A stretch of DNA of 33,197 bases, from assembly GCA_019594055.1 (NCBI GenBank), contig JAFDTY010000012.1, forward strand, positions 1-33,197, in the 5' to 3' direction. Of this stretch, positions 1 through 8,668 are shown one piece after another. The number at the start of each line of letters is the position of its first letter. Position 1 is the first letter of the stretch. The notes under the pieces were generated by a model, which worked only from the letters and a program-made list of their open reading frames with translations, was not told the DNA's origin and did no database searches. The DNA is from Candidatus Haladaptatiplasma halalkaliphilum (GTDB lineage Archaea > Thermoplasmatota > Thermoplasmata > Halarchaeoplasmatales > Halarchaeoplasmataceae). The translations under genes and the position numbers were made by a program.

Positions 1-2298
1 ACCTGGTACAAACTGCTGCAGTACATCTCCGAGCGGGATGACCATGTCCGAGGGGTGGTTGCGTGGGTGGAGTACTGTTACGTTGGTCCAGTCACTGCCG
101 TCCGCTCGTATGCTGACGTAGAGTGATGTTTTCTGAGCCGGTGGCCCCCAATTGCCAAACATAGGAGAGATCCCTCCCAACCCGGCATCCATGTCCAAAC
201 CCTGGGTTGAAGGCTCAGTGTAAGATTCGAAGCCGTAGCTCCTTACCACCAGTTTCTGATGTTCCCAAAGTGCGTTACCGATATCGCCGTAGTTGAGTAT
301 GATGGTGGAATTCTCTTCCATGAACAACGAGTTCCCGTCGGGTGCGCTAACATATTCCAGTACATCATTTCCAGCACAATCGTATGTGGACTCCGGTGGA
401 ACGGGTTCCTTGAACGTGCGGTACTCACCGTCGGGTGTGGTACCCACGCTGTAGCCTTCACGGTGGTCCATTGTGTACAGCGAGAACGTATCGAAGAAGT
501 CCTCGGTATATTCGAATTCCTCTATCTTCAGCGAGTAGAAACCGTCCTTTGGTACCATGGTGTTCCGGAGTATGTAGTTGTCGTCTACCACGCCTTCCTG
601 GTGCTCCGAAGCTATCAGTATGTTGTTGTCATGCTGGTAGTCCGTGCCGTTCCAGACGGAGACGTACGGGCAGCCAGCGTAAGGATGATAGTACCAATGT
701 GCAGTAACAGCCCTGTCTTTCTCTACGAATATTGTGATTTCCGAAAGATAAGAGATAACTGGGCCGTTCCAGCCTTCGGACCAATGGTTGAACCTATAAT
801 GGGGATGCCATGAGGTGGCTTTTAGGGTAACCTCACCTCTTGCATATACATGTCTTCCACGATCTGCATTCCATGCGAGACGGGGTGTAATCCTAGTAAT
901 GTCTCCGCAACCATTTTGCCATATTCCAAGGTTGTTCCTATAGGAAGAAACGATATGTTTAGTCGTATGTATCGTTCTGGCATTATTACAAAGGTCGTTA
1001 CCAACGGGGAAGATACCGAAGGTTTTTACATTGGGGGTTGAAAAATAGGGCAGATAAGCCCGGGTAAAGCTATTTCTGCACATAACCGTTTGGTACCCAA
1101 CACCAAGGACACTAAAATGATATCCCGCAGTCCAGTCATTTTCCGGCCAGTCGTACCACGACCTTGGACCGGGTTGGGGATCATTACGATGGTGGGAACA
1201 ACCAAATAGATGCCCTACCTCGTGTGTGAACACATAGAGACTTACAGGATTTACCAAGAATTGTAAACCAACGACAGCGGTATGAGCTAAGTGAGGCTCT
1301 CCACCCCCATCATTTAGCCGAGAAAGGGGTGCTGCCGTGCCCCACGGTCCATTTTCAATTTGATTTAGTGTAAGAAGTGTTATAAATATTACCAAATCCG
1401 CAGCCTTTTGATTCCGTAATTGCTGAACGTCGGTTCTATCTCTAAGTGTTATCCTATCATCGGATAAAGAACCACTTTCAGTATATGAAACTTCACCCCT
1501 ATGAACCACATTTAGGCTACAATAAGTTTTGCTGTTAGAAAAAACTACGTTGGCCGTTCCAACAGCAGTATTGATCATTGTAAGAATATTTCCATGGTTA
1601 TCACCACCAACAGATGCCCTTGCTGCAGGTGTATAAAGCACCATTATATCTACTGTAACATGTTGATTTGGATTATACATGAGTTCGTGGTCGGTTAGTT
1701 CCATTTTCGAGATGCCAATATTTTCTTCGAAAACATTTTCATTTATAACATCATTATTAGAAAACTCCGTTTCATATACAAAATGCAGTTCAGAGTTAGA
1801 ATCCCACCTGATAACATATGTTCGCAATTCCTCTGGAATTTCAATTATGCCGTTAGCTATGTTGTTCTCAATAGATAATATCGAAAATGCGATATCAAAA
1901 CCCTCAAGAGTTAAACGAATACTTATCCCTCCATCTGTATGCTCCGTAATGTTGCTTACACAAGAGGTAAAGGATGTATCAATAAATAGGTTCAAATTAA
2001 TGATAGCACCTTCAAAGGATTTGGGATCTTCCAATAAATCTGGGTCTATTTCGATAGGACCCGCTCTCGCGTATTGAAAATCTACACTCGGAATACTGAT
2101 GGTTGCAACATTGTTTGATTTTTCTCCTATATCCAAATCTATTACAATTGGCTTTCCATGCACCTCATTTAGGTCTCGTTCCTCGTACTCGTCTCTTAAT
2201 GGGTCTGCAAAAGCCGCTACGGGATGTGCAAATACACTTATCAGAAGCATGCTCATCAGCACCATGACACATATCGTTTTTATATTCCTGTTTTCCAT
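1..2298 (-). CDS. Secreted metzincin zinc metallopeptidase (M12/reprolysin-like), 3'-truncated by window edge
   Basis: This frame stays open for 766 codons from an ATG at 2298 to the left edge, so the gene is partial. The N-terminus has a signal peptide: basic start, hydrophobic stretch at about residues 8-24, and an AFA-type cleavage site near residue 30. A propeptide-like region without clear motifs follows to about residue 190. The metzincin zinc motif HEVGHLFGCSHH occupies 1189-1224 (first His about residue 359). A Met-turn (TVM, Met about 406) and a segment with NNAR and SSYR follow, as in bacterial peptidyl-Asp/reprolysin-like peptidases. After about residue 480 come a short beta-rich repeat-like unit and a long extracellular domain with a CPYVSVWNGTDY-type start, seen in many archaeal surface proteins. 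It is presumably an exported protease. GC content is low across the protease half and higher in the C-terminal half. The protease call is firm; the substrate is unknown. Confidence 0.88.
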   Translation of the reverse strand, partial: MENRNIKTICVMVLMSMLLISVFAHPVAAFADPLRDEYEERDLNEVHGKPIVIDLDIGEKSNNVATISIPSVDFQYARAGPIEIDPDLLEDPKSFEGAIINLNLFIDTSFTSCVSNITEHTDGGISIRLTLEGFDIAFSILSIENNIANGIIEIPEELRTYVIRWDSNSELHFVYETEFSNNDVINENVFEENIGISKMELTDHELMYNPNQHVTVDIMVLYTPAARASVGGDNHGNILTMINTAVGTANVVFSNSKTYCSLNVVHRGEVSYTESGSLSDDRITLRDRTDVQQLRNQKAADLVIFITLLTLNQIENGPWGTAAPLSRLNDGGGEPHLAHTAVVGLQFLVNPVSLYVFTHEVGHLFGCSHHRNDPQPGPRSWYDWPENDWTAGYHFSVLGVGYQTVMCRNSFTRAYLPYFSTPNVKTFGIFPVGNDLCNNARTIHTTKHIVSSYRNNLGIWQNGCGDITRITPRLAWNADRGRHVYARGEVTLKATSWHPHYRFNHWSEGWNGPVISYLSEITIFVEKDRAVTAHWYYHPYAGCPYVSVWNGTDYQHDNNILIASEHQEGVVDDNYILRNTMVPKDGFYSLKIEEFEYTEDFFDTFSLYTMDHREGYSVGTTPDGEYRTFKEPVPPESTYDCAGNDVLEYVSAPDGNSLFMEENSTIILNYGDIGNALWEHQKLVVRSYGFESYTEPSTQGLDMDAGLGGISPMFGNWGPPAQKTSLYVSIRADGSDWTNVTVLHPRNHPSDMVIPLGDVLQQFVPG

Positions 2299-2329
2299 GT
2301 TCAACCTTTTCCTTTTTTTCTTTTATTTG

Positions 2330-2385
2330 GTATGTTTAACCCGAACCCCAAATATAAGATATATATATATATAAGTGTTTCGGTC
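2330..2385 (-). promoter_or_regulatory. Probable archaeal promoter of the secreted protease
   Basis: Read on the minus strand, the stretch upstream of the ATG at 2298 has TATA-like sequences (TTATATAT runs and CTTATATTT) about 45-85 nt before the start. A purine-rich segment with AGGAAAAGGTTG lies just before the ATG and could act as a weak ribosome binding site. The exact box cannot be chosen by eye because of the AT repeat. Confidence 0.4.
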
Positions 2386-2424
2386 GGCGTATTTGAATAC
2401 ATATACGTAAATATATATTAACAC

Positions 2425-2440
2425 TTGCATGGCCGTGCAA
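2425..2440. repeat. Near-perfect 16-bp palindrome
   Basis: TTGCATGGCCGTGCAA reads as an inverted repeat with a GGCC centre and one mismatched pair. It lies just beyond an AATATATATTA stretch, on the upstream side of the protease gene. Its size and position suit an operator for a dimeric regulator, but there is no direct evidence of that. Confidence 0.35.
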
Positions 2441-2648
2441 ATATTCTCTCAGATACGCTTGAAATTAAAAATGCTCGTCGTGCCCCTGTCCTTTTCGCGT
2501 ACACATGTTGCAGCCCTTATTCCCTCCACGAACTTACTCGGTAAAGAACAGTGGTAATGGGAATTTATCTAGGACCTAAAATTCCAAAACGAATATCACG
2601 AGCCATATCAACTGGACAGGGCCCCGGATATATACCTGCCTATCCCCG

Positions 2649-3179
2649 TCATTCACCGGACCTGATACACTTCACACCTTCTCTCAGTGCGTTCAAATTC
2701 AAATCAAGGAACCTCGAAGGTACGCTGTCCTTGACCGCCTCTTCGAGGGCCTCCTGAGGCACAAGGTCGGCAGCGGCATTGAAGGCGCCCAACATGACGA
2801 TGTTGGCGACTATCTTGTTACCCATCTCCTCGGCTATCCTCGTCGCCGGTACCTTATAAGCTCCTTCGTACTCCGCATAGGGCACAAGGTCAGGGTCAAG
2901 CACGACCACGGCATCGTCGGTAAGGTCGAAATTGTATTTGTCAAAGGCGGACTGTGACATGACCATCATGTACTGGGTTTCGGTCAAGCCACAGTAACCG
3001 ATCTCCCTATCGGATATGATCACTTCGGACCTTGCGGCGCCACCCCTGGCCTCGGGGCCGTAACTCTGGGTCTGAACCGCCTTGAAGTCATGGAACACAC
3101 TGGCAGCCTTCCCCAGTATCTCTCCCGCGGTCATTATCCCCTGGCCGCCACTTCCGCACAGCCGAATATTCTTTCTCAT
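2649..3179 (-). CDS. korC: 2-oxoacid (2-oxoglutarate):ferredoxin oxidoreductase, gamma subunit
   Basis: The 176-residue protein matches the gamma (POR/KOR domain) subunit: it opens with RLCGSGGQGIMTAG and has the family signature SYGPEARGGAARSEV at about residues 39-54. Length is normal. It is the last gene of the 12-gene cluster and its ATG overlaps the korB stop by 4 nt. With KorA, KorB and KorD it should form the cytoplasmic enzyme interconverting 2-oxoglutarate plus CoA with succinyl-CoA, CO2 and reduced ferredoxin. The 2-oxoglutarate preference is inferred from the separate four-subunit layout (korDABC order) and the TCA-branch neighbours; other 2-oxoacids cannot be ruled out. Confidence 0.92.
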   Translation of the reverse strand: MRKNIRLCGSGGQGIMTAGEILGKAASVFHDFKAVQTQSYGPEARGGAARSEVIISDREIGYCGLTETQYMMVMSQSAFDKYNFDLTDDAVVVLDPDLVPYAEYEGAYKVPATRIAEEMGNKIVANIVMLGAFNAAADLVPQEALEEAVKDSVPSRFLDLNLNALREGVKCIRSGE

Positions 3180-4042
3180 TCCATCAACTCCCTTACCATC
3201 TCGTAGTAACGATCCTCCAGGGTACTCTTGGTTTCACGATGTAGTACACCTATGACTATCTTGTTCGCGACAGCCTCTTTTTCCCGGTCACTGCCGAACT
3301 TCATGGTCATCTCGTAATCCTCCCTGAGTACGGTGTTTTCCATGTAAAAGTCCCACAAGGCCTTTATCTCACGTAATTTGTTCCTGCGACCGTAGGCAGT
3401 CGTGCACGGTGACATCATCTCTATGAAGCTGAAACCCCTGTTCCTCAACCCCTCGCGTATGGAGTTGATGGGCTGATTCGGGCGGTAAACCGGCCATCTG
3501 GCAACGTAGGTGGCGCCCGCGGCGATGGCCATCTTGCTCATGTCAAAGGGATACTCTATGTTGCCGTAGGGTGCCGTCGTCCCTATATGACCCACCGGCG
3601 TGGTGGGCGCAACCTGCCCCCCGGTCATCCCGTAGATGTAGTTGTTAACGGCTATAACCGTGATATCGAGGTTCCTTCTCACCGCATTGATGAAATGATT
3701 ACCACCGATACCTATGCAGTCGCCGTCACCCGTGAACACGATAACGTTGAGATCCGGGTTCGTCATCTTCACCCCTGTGGCGAAGGCCAGAGCCCGTCCG
3801 TGAGTGGTGTGTAGTGCATCCGCATCTATGTATCCTGGTATCCTGGACGAGCAGCCTATCCCCGACAGGAAGACGGTTTTCTCCATGTCCAGGCCTTCCT
3901 TCTCGATGGCCCATAGAACGTAATCCAATACGTTCCCCAGCCCGCAACCGCTACAGAATATGTGCGGCATCATGCCTTCCCGGAGATATCTTTCCTGGAT
4001 CACCTTGCCGCTTACCATGTCCGCATCTCTTATCTCGTCCAT
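3176..4042 (-). CDS. korB: 2-oxoglutarate:ferredoxin oxidoreductase, beta (TPP-binding) subunit
   Basis: This 288-residue subunit binds thiamine pyrophosphate and one [4Fe-4S] cluster. Visible features are CSGCG at residues 30-34 and Cys64 in GIGCSSR as cluster ligands, the TPP motif GDGD at 105-108 followed by NN at 133-134, and YGMTGGQ at 137-143, the hallmark of this family. Its ATG is 3 nt after the korA stop and its stop overlaps korC by 4 nt, so translation is probably coupled. It holds the active site where the 2-oxoacid is decarboxylated or, in the reductive direction, succinyl-CoA is carboxylated. Confidence 0.94.
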   Translation of the reverse strand: MDEIRDADMVSGKVIQERYLREGMMPHIFCSGCGLGNVLDYVLWAIEKEGLDMEKTVFLSGIGCSSRIPGYIDADALHTTHGRALAFATGVKMTNPDLNVIVFTGDGDCIGIGGNHFINAVRRNLDITVIAVNNYIYGMTGGQVAPTTPVGHIGTTAPYGNIEYPFDMSKMAIAAGATYVARWPVYRPNQPINSIREGLRNRGFSFIEMMSPCTTAYGRRNKLREIKALWDFYMENTVLREDYEMTMKFGSDREKEAVANKIVIGVLHRETKSTLEDRYYEMVRELME

Positions 4043-4045
4043 ACG

Positions 4046-5200
4046 TTACACCTCCGCCAGTATTTCATTCGGACTGTGATGTTCGCCGCCTATCTTACCC
4101 GAGAGCACAACCTCGCAGTGGGAGTATTCCCGCACCTTGTGGTAGATCTGGCCAAGGTTCATCTCCACCACCACTATCTTATCCACCTGACGGGACAATT
4201 CCTCGATGGCCTTTTCGGGGAAGGGCCATACGGTTTTCAACCTGAAATAGCCCACCTTTTTGCCTTCCTTTCTTGCCTGGTTCAGGGCGCCCAGGGCACT
4301 CCTGCTGGCCATACCGTATGATAGAAGGGCGACTTCCGCATCGTCCATCTCCCGGGTCTCGTAATCTGTGAGTTTTTCACGGTCATCGGTTATCTTCTCA
4401 CACAACCTTCTCACCAGTTTATCATGGACCTCCTGGTCATCGGTGGCCGGGAATCCGTGTTCGTTATGGGTCAGCCCCGTCACATAGGTCTTGTAGCCCG
4501 TCCCGAAAACCGCGAATTCGGGTACCTTTTTCTTGCCGTAGAGCCCGGGCCCGAAGGGAACATATTCCTCCGGAGGTACCTTCGGTTTCTTCCTCTCCAC
4601 CAGCTCTATATCATGGGGTATGGTCACCATCTCCCGCATGTGACCGATGTCTCCGTCTATCATCACGTGTACGGGTGTACGGTACTCTTCCGCAAGGTTG
4701 AAGGCCTTGATGGTGTGTTCTATGGTCTCCTGGATGGTATTGGGTGCCAGGGCTATTATCTCGTAATCACCGTGACTCCCGTACCTAACCTGCATCATGT
4801 CACCCTGGGCACTCAGGGTCGGCTGGCCCGTGGATGGCCCCGAACGCTGCACGTTGGCTATCACCACCGGGGTTTCCGTCATGGACGCATAGCCAAAGTT
4901 CTCCTGCATCAACGAAAATCCGGGTCCGCTTGTGGCAGTAAATGACTTCGCACCGGCCCACGAGGCTCCGATTATGGCGGCCATACTGGCTATCTCGTCC
5001 TCCATCTGTATGCAGACTCCACCCACCTTGGGCATGAGTCGCGCCATCATCTCGAAAACCTCCGATGCCGGTGTTATGGGATATCCGCCGTAAAAGGTAC
5101 AGCCCGCCAGGAGCGCACCGTAACAGAGGGCATGATCTCCGTGGATGAACTGCTTCTTCGGCCCCAGCACCTTTTTGATCCGTTCCATGTCAACCTTCAT
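4046..5200 (-). CDS. korA: 2-oxoglutarate:ferredoxin oxidoreductase, alpha subunit
   Basis: This 384-residue protein carries the alpha-subunit pyrimidine-binding domain. It has GDHALCYGALLAGC near the N-terminus, then the conserved YPITPASE segment at about residues 40-47, TATSGPGFSLM at about 88-98, and QRSGPSTGQPT around 118-128. The C-terminal part (about 285-384) resembles the domain II fold with EMNLGQ near the end. Length is usual for archaeal KorA without the gamma fusion. It starts 1 nt after the korD stop and forms the catalytic core with KorB. Family assignment is secure; 2-oxoglutarate is the most likely substrate given fumarase, fumarate reductase and sucD nearby. Confidence 0.94.
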   Translation of the reverse strand: MKVDMERIKKVLGPKKQFIHGDHALCYGALLAGCTFYGGYPITPASEVFEMMARLMPKVGGVCIQMEDEIASMAAIIGASWAGAKSFTATSGPGFSLMQENFGYASMTETPVVIANVQRSGPSTGQPTLSAQGDMMQVRYGSHGDYEIIALAPNTIQETIEHTIKAFNLAEEYRTPVHVMIDGDIGHMREMVTIPHDIELVERKKPKVPPEEYVPFGPGLYGKKKVPEFAVFGTGYKTYVTGLTHNEHGFPATDDQEVHDKLVRRLCEKITDDREKLTDYETREMDDAEVALLSYGMASRSALGALNQARKEGKKVGYFRLKTVWPFPEKAIEELSRQVDKIVVVEMNLGQIYHKVREYSHCEVVLSGKIGGEHHSPNEILAEV

Positions 5201-5201
5201 G

Positions 5202-5444
5202 TCAGGTCACCGCCTTCTTCTTGCCAGCCGAAATTTTCATCTTATCGTCCGTCTCGACGGTTATGGCGAAGTCTGGACATATGAGCTCGCACAAACGGCA
5301 TCCCACACATCTGTCCTCTATCTCAACGGGTATGTGAACCCCTTTTTTGTTGAGGACCTGACTCTCCTCCAGTGCTTTCCTGGGGCAGAATATTATACAC
5401 AGGTTACAACCCTTACAGTATCCTTCGTTCACCTCTATCATCAT
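5202..5444 (-). CDS. korD: 2-oxoglutarate:ferredoxin oxidoreductase, delta (ferredoxin) subunit
   Basis: This is an 80-residue two-cluster ferredoxin. Cys10, 13, 16 and 20 and Cys46, 49, 52 and 56 form two CxxCxxCxxxC sets, each followed by proline as in [4Fe-4S] ferredoxins. It sits 8 nt after the flavoprotein gene and 1 nt before korA. In this family the delta subunit carries electrons between the KorAB cluster and soluble ferredoxin. Its place at the junction between the fumarate reductase and Kor genes means the two activities are probably co-expressed from one message. Confidence 0.92.
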   Translation of the reverse strand: MMIEVNEGYCKGCNLCIIFCPRKALEESQVLNKKGVHIPVEIEDRCVGCRLCELICPDFAITVETDDKMKISAGKKKAVT

Positions 5445-5452
5445 CTTTCACC

Positions 5453-7111
5453 TTACAGGAACACCCCGATGTCGAGATGCCTTTCCAGTACCTTCTTACC
5501 CCGATATTCCGGGATGAGTAGCGGCGACCTCTCTTTCGTGTCCACTCCCGCATCCTCAAGGGCCTTCTGGTAACTGTTCACGTGGTTGAGTGTTAGTTTA
5601 CCGGGAGCAGCCTTGGATGCATGTTTTGCCGCGGATATACCCACACGTCTGCCGAAAACGTTGAAATCCAGGAGTGAATTGCCCATGAGCCTGTTCTTTC
5701 CGTGGACACCACCGGTGACCTCGCCGCACGCGAACAATCCCGAAACCGGAGTGGCACCTTGGGCGTCTATGGCTAGGCCGCCGTTCTGGTAATGCAGGGT
5801 GGGAAATACCAGTATGGGGTCTATGGTCATATCGATGTTGAATCTCTTGTACTGCCTTACCATTGCGGGTAAGTTTCTCGCCACGGTCCCCTCCCCCTTG
5901 ATAACATCTATCAACGGTGAGTCCAACCAGACTCCCTTCATCCCCGTGGGTGTTTCTATACCCTTGTCCCTGCCGTAGCATTCTCTTATGAAGGCGGCGG
6001 CTTCCACATCCCTGGGCTCCAGGGGGTTGACGAACATTTCTCCGTCTACGTTGATGGGCTGGGCACCGATACTCCTGACCTTTTCGGTAACCAGCAACCC
6101 CAACACCTGATCCGGGTAAGCCGCACCCGTGGGATGATACTGGACACTGTCCATATCTCTCAGGGGTACTCCCGCCCTGTAACCCATTATCAAGCCGTCA
6201 CCGGTGGCGCCGTAGTGGTTCGAGGTGGGATAGGACTGCACATGAAGGCGGCCGAAGCCTCCGGTCGCCAGCACCGTCGATCTGGCCCGGACCACGTAGT
6301 ATTCGTTGGTCTCGAGGTTCATGATTAGTGCGCCGGTAACACTGCCATGGTCATCGGTGAGCAATTCCACCGCGGGCGCGAACTCCAGAACAGGAACATC
6401 CTGGTTTCTGGCCTCGTCACGTATAACCCGCATCAACTCCATGCCTGTGTAATCACCGGAAGAGTGCATCCGGTATCTGGAAGTGCCACCACCGGGTAGT
6501 TCTATGAATTCGGAATCAGTGTCCCTGTCGTACAGTATCCCCAGTTCTTCGTGCCATCTGATCAATCTCGGTGCGTCCATGGTCAAGGCTTCCAGCAATT
6601 CGGGTACGTTGGTATAATGCCCTCCGCCCATGGCATCGAGATAATGCTGCACGGGTGAATCCTCCACCTTATCGGCCGCCTGGATACCTCCCTGGGCCAT
6701 CATGCTGTTGGAATCTCCGTGCCTCAATTTCGTGGCGATAAGTATGTTCTCGGGGGATATGCCCTCCCCTATGGCCCACAGTGCTGCAACGGTTCCCGCT
6801 CCACCGCCACCTATTATCAGGAGGTCAAGGTCGTAATCCACCTGCCCGAGGTCAATGTCTGCGGGGTCTATAAGACTCGGGGCTTCCAGTAATCTTAACA
6901 GTTCGAGGGGAGCCTTTTCTCCCTTGCTTGCACCTACCCTTATCTCGCGCTTACCCTCCTCCCTGTAATCCGGATGATATTTTTTCAATAGTTCATCGGA
7001 TTCGGAAGCGGGCATACGTTCGAAGGTTGTTTTCGCCCGTTCTTCCCTGGTACTTTCCAACTTCTCGATGGATTCCCGCATATACCTCGGATAGCCGTCA
7101 GTCATCTTCAT
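5453..7111 (-). CDS. tfrA: Fumarate reductase/succinate dehydrogenase-type flavoprotein subunit (tfrA-like)
   Basis: The 552-residue protein has the Rossmann FAD motif GGGGAG at about residues 101-106 and AQGG at 139-142. It also has QYHPTGA, the VRSIGAQ arginine region and HGKNRLMGNSLLD, the active-site blocks of fumarate reductases and L-aspartate oxidases. Residues 1-90 form an extra N-terminal segment. At the position of the histidine that binds FAD covalently in membrane FrdA/SdhA there is Asn135 (SNSMMAQGG), so FAD should be non-covalent, as in soluble thiol:fumarate reductase. No membrane anchor gene is near. The ATG overlaps the upstream FeS gene by 4 nt. The predicted role is interconversion of fumarate and succinate in the cytoplasm, with electrons from the adjacent FeS and Hdr proteins. 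Aspartate oxidase is a less likely alternative because nadA and nadC are absent here. Confidence 0.85.
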   Translation of the reverse strand: MKMTDGYPRYMRESIEKLESTREERAKTTFERMPASESDELLKKYHPDYREEGKREIRVGASKGEKAPLELLRLLEAPSLIDPADIDLGQVDYDLDLLIIGGGGAGTVAALWAIGEGISPENILIATKLRHGDSNSMMAQGGIQAADKVEDSPVQHYLDAMGGGHYTNVPELLEALTMDAPRLIRWHEELGILYDRDTDSEFIELPGGGTSRYRMHSSGDYTGMELMRVIRDEARNQDVPVLEFAPAVELLTDDHGSVTGALIMNLETNEYYVVRARSTVLATGGFGRLHVQSYPTSNHYGATGDGLIMGYRAGVPLRDMDSVQYHPTGAAYPDQVLGLLVTEKVRSIGAQPINVDGEMFVNPLEPRDVEAAAFIRECYGRDKGIETPTGMKGVWLDSPLIDVIKGEGTVARNLPAMVRQYKRFNIDMTIDPILVFPTLHYQNGGLAIDAQGATPVSGLFACGEVTGGVHGKNRLMGNSLLDFNVFGRRVGISAAKHASKAAPGKLTLNHVNSYQKALEDAGVDTKERSPLLIPEYRGKKVLERHLDIGVFL

Positions 7112-7809
7112 CCCTCCTTATGGAATTCACGTTTGTCGTATACCTTCTTGATATCTTCCTTCTTCATGGATACATACTCCTTCATCTTTTCTTCGTACAC
7201 ACCGTCGTGGAGCTCCCCTATCCGGTGGGCAAGTTGCTGGCTGTGGATATCTATGTATCTTCCCTTTATACGCCTTGCCTCCTGGGCCAGGTGATAGTGT
7301 TTGATATCCGCCGGACACCTTATGGAGCAAAGGCCGCACTGTATGCAGTCGAATGAAAGTTTGGCCGTACGATCGATGTCACCCCTCAAAGCTGCCTGCA
7401 CGTAGTCCATGACCTCTATATCCTGGGGGCATGCCTTGGTACACGTATTGCAAGATACACATCGCGCTATCTCCGGATAGTGTTCCAGTAGTATGTTGTC
7501 GTGCTCTTCCGGATCGACCTTATCGATTTGGAAAACCGTCCTGACCGCGGGAACGAAGGGAAGCTGCACCAGGAACATACCGTCCTCCACTGCGGTCTGA
7601 CATGCCAGGTCCATCCTCAACTTGTACTCGTTTTTGGTCCTGAAGACGGTTGAACAGGCACCGCAGAAACCTCCGCGGCAGCCGCAGCCCCTGACGTACT
7701 TGTAACCTGCGTATTCCAGGGCGGTCATGATGGTGAGTCCCTCGGGAACCCTGTACATCCGACCCATCACGTAGATGTCTATCATTTTTTCATCTTTATT
7801 CTCGGCCAT
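7108..7809 (-). CDS. tfrB: Fumarate reductase iron-sulfur subunit with 2Fe-2S and two 4Fe-4S motifs (tfrB N-half-like)
   Basis: The 233-residue protein begins with a plant-type 2Fe-2S domain: Cys42, 44, 49, 52 and 70 in a GCGCRGGFCGAC context. Two 4Fe-4S motifs follow, Cys117/120/123/127 and Cys155/158/161/165. It ends in a charged helical tail (about 180-233). This is an SdhB-like electron wire with a second full 4Fe-4S motif where SdhB/FrdB often has a 3Fe-4S site. In methanobacterial thiol:fumarate reductase, TfrB also has a fused HdrB-like C-terminal half; here that part is a separate gene just upstream, 6 nt away. It probably passes electrons from the CCG protein to the flavoprotein. Confidence 0.83.
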   Translation of the reverse strand: MAENKDEKMIDIYVMGRMYRVPEGLTIMTALEYAGYKYVRGCGCRGGFCGACSTVFRTKNEYKLRMDLACQTAVEDGMFLVQLPFVPAVRTVFQIDKVDPEEHDNILLEHYPEIARCVSCNTCTKACPQDIEVMDYVQAALRGDIDRTAKLSFDCIQCGLCSIRCPADIKHYHLAQEARRIKGRYIDIHSQQLAHRIGELHDGVYEEKMKEYVSMKKEDIKKVYDKREFHKEG

Positions 7810-7815
7810 ATCATA

Positions 7816-8664
7816 TCACTCCAGAATCTTTTTCTCCTTCAACATTTTCTTGGGGTCTATCCAGTGCTTTTCCATGCCCACCTCGAGGCCGAAGGCGAGT
7901 GCCATCAGCTCGGTGAGGTAGAGTACGGGTATATCGTATCCAGCTGACCGCTGGTGATAATCCAGGTTGAACTGACAGAGCGGGCAGGAAAGTGCTATCG
8001 CATCCGCGCCGTCATCCACGGCTCTTGCCACGATGGCTTTCACTCGTTTCTCCACGATATCACTGCGGTTAACGGTATGATAGGAGCCGCAGCATTCCGT
8101 CCTTTTGGGGTTGTCGATAACCTGGGCACCCAGGACCTCCAGAAGCTCTTCCATCACCTTGGGGTTCTCGGTATCGTCCATGGCTATCTCCGTGGGTCGC
8201 AACAGCATGCATCCGTAATAGGGGGATATCCTCAGTCCGTCCAGGGGTTTTACAGTTTTTTTACTTATCTCCCTGCCCATCTTCCTCAATATCTCGAATA
8301 AATGGAAAACCTCCACCTCGCCTCTGTAATCCGGGTCCTCGTCCAGGAACTCGTTCAGGGTCTCCAGGTCCTGGGGTTTCTCTCTCATCCTGAGATTTGC
8401 CTGTTTCAGAACGTTGTAGCACATGTCGCACAGGGTGACGAGTTCGGTTTCGCCCTGCTCCTGGGCGCAGCACATGGTGCGTACGGGCGCTATCTGGTGC
8501 ATCAGATCATCCGTGGTGAGGGATTGTACCGCACCGCAGCAGTACCAATCGTCCATCTCAACCAGGGGTTTTCCCAGGGCTTCCATGACGGCCATGGCAC
8601 TCTTCTCGTAATCGCTGGCCTTTGTTTTCAACGTACATCCGGGGTAGTAGAGGTATCCTTCCAT
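7816..8664 (-). CDS. hdrB: CCG-domain heterodisulfide reductase subunit B (HdrB), or split C-terminal half of TfrB
   Basis: The protein has two full cysteine-rich CCG domains: YYPGC, then WYCCG and CDMC in the first; YYGC, then ECCG and CPLC in the second. These sets hold the paired noncubane [4Fe-4S] clusters that split CoM-S-S-CoB in methanogen HdrB. I chose the ATG at 8664, since it is preceded by GGTGAT at good spacing and leaves no overlap with hdrC; an in-frame ATG at 8700 would extend the protein by 12 residues. It lies between hdrC and the 2Fe-2S subunit, so it could serve the Hdr complex, the fumarate reductase, or both. It is the only such gene in the window. Confidence 0.88.
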   Translation of the reverse strand: MEGYLYYPGCTLKTKASDYEKSAMAVMEALGKPLVEMDDWYCCGAVQSLTTDDLMHQIAPVRTMCCAQEQGETELVTLCDMCYNVLKQANLRMREKPQDLETLNEFLDEDPDYRGEVEVFHLFEILRKMGREISKKTVKPLDGLRISPYYGCMLLRPTEIAMDDTENPKVMEELLEVLGAQVIDNPKRTECCGSYHTVNRSDIVEKRVKAIVARAVDDGADAIALSCPLCQFNLDYHQRSAGYDIPVLYLTELMALAFGLEVGMEKHWIDPKKMLKEKKILE

Positions 8665-8668
8665 CCTA

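Larger units (their letters stand above)
2299..2648. other. 350-nt AT-rich intergenic region
   Basis: This gap lies between the start of the secreted protease and the end of korC, both on the minus strand. I see no convincing gene. The protease-proximal side (about 2330-2425) is very AT-rich, includes an alternating AT tract at about 2356-2372, and should hold the protease promoter. The korC-proximal side (about 2440-2648) is mixed sequence downstream of the 12-gene cluster, with no clear terminator hairpin. Confidence 0.6.

Noticed and set aside
259-813. 184-codon plus-strand open frame
   Set aside because: It lies opposite the secreted protease, whose frame is open to the window edge and has a signal peptide and zinc motif. 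The plus-strand product has no recognisable features.
2356-2372. AT dinucleotide tract as a replication origin element
   Set aside because: There is no origin recognition box pair, no cdc6/orc gene and no repeated motif nearby; a promoter is the simpler reading.
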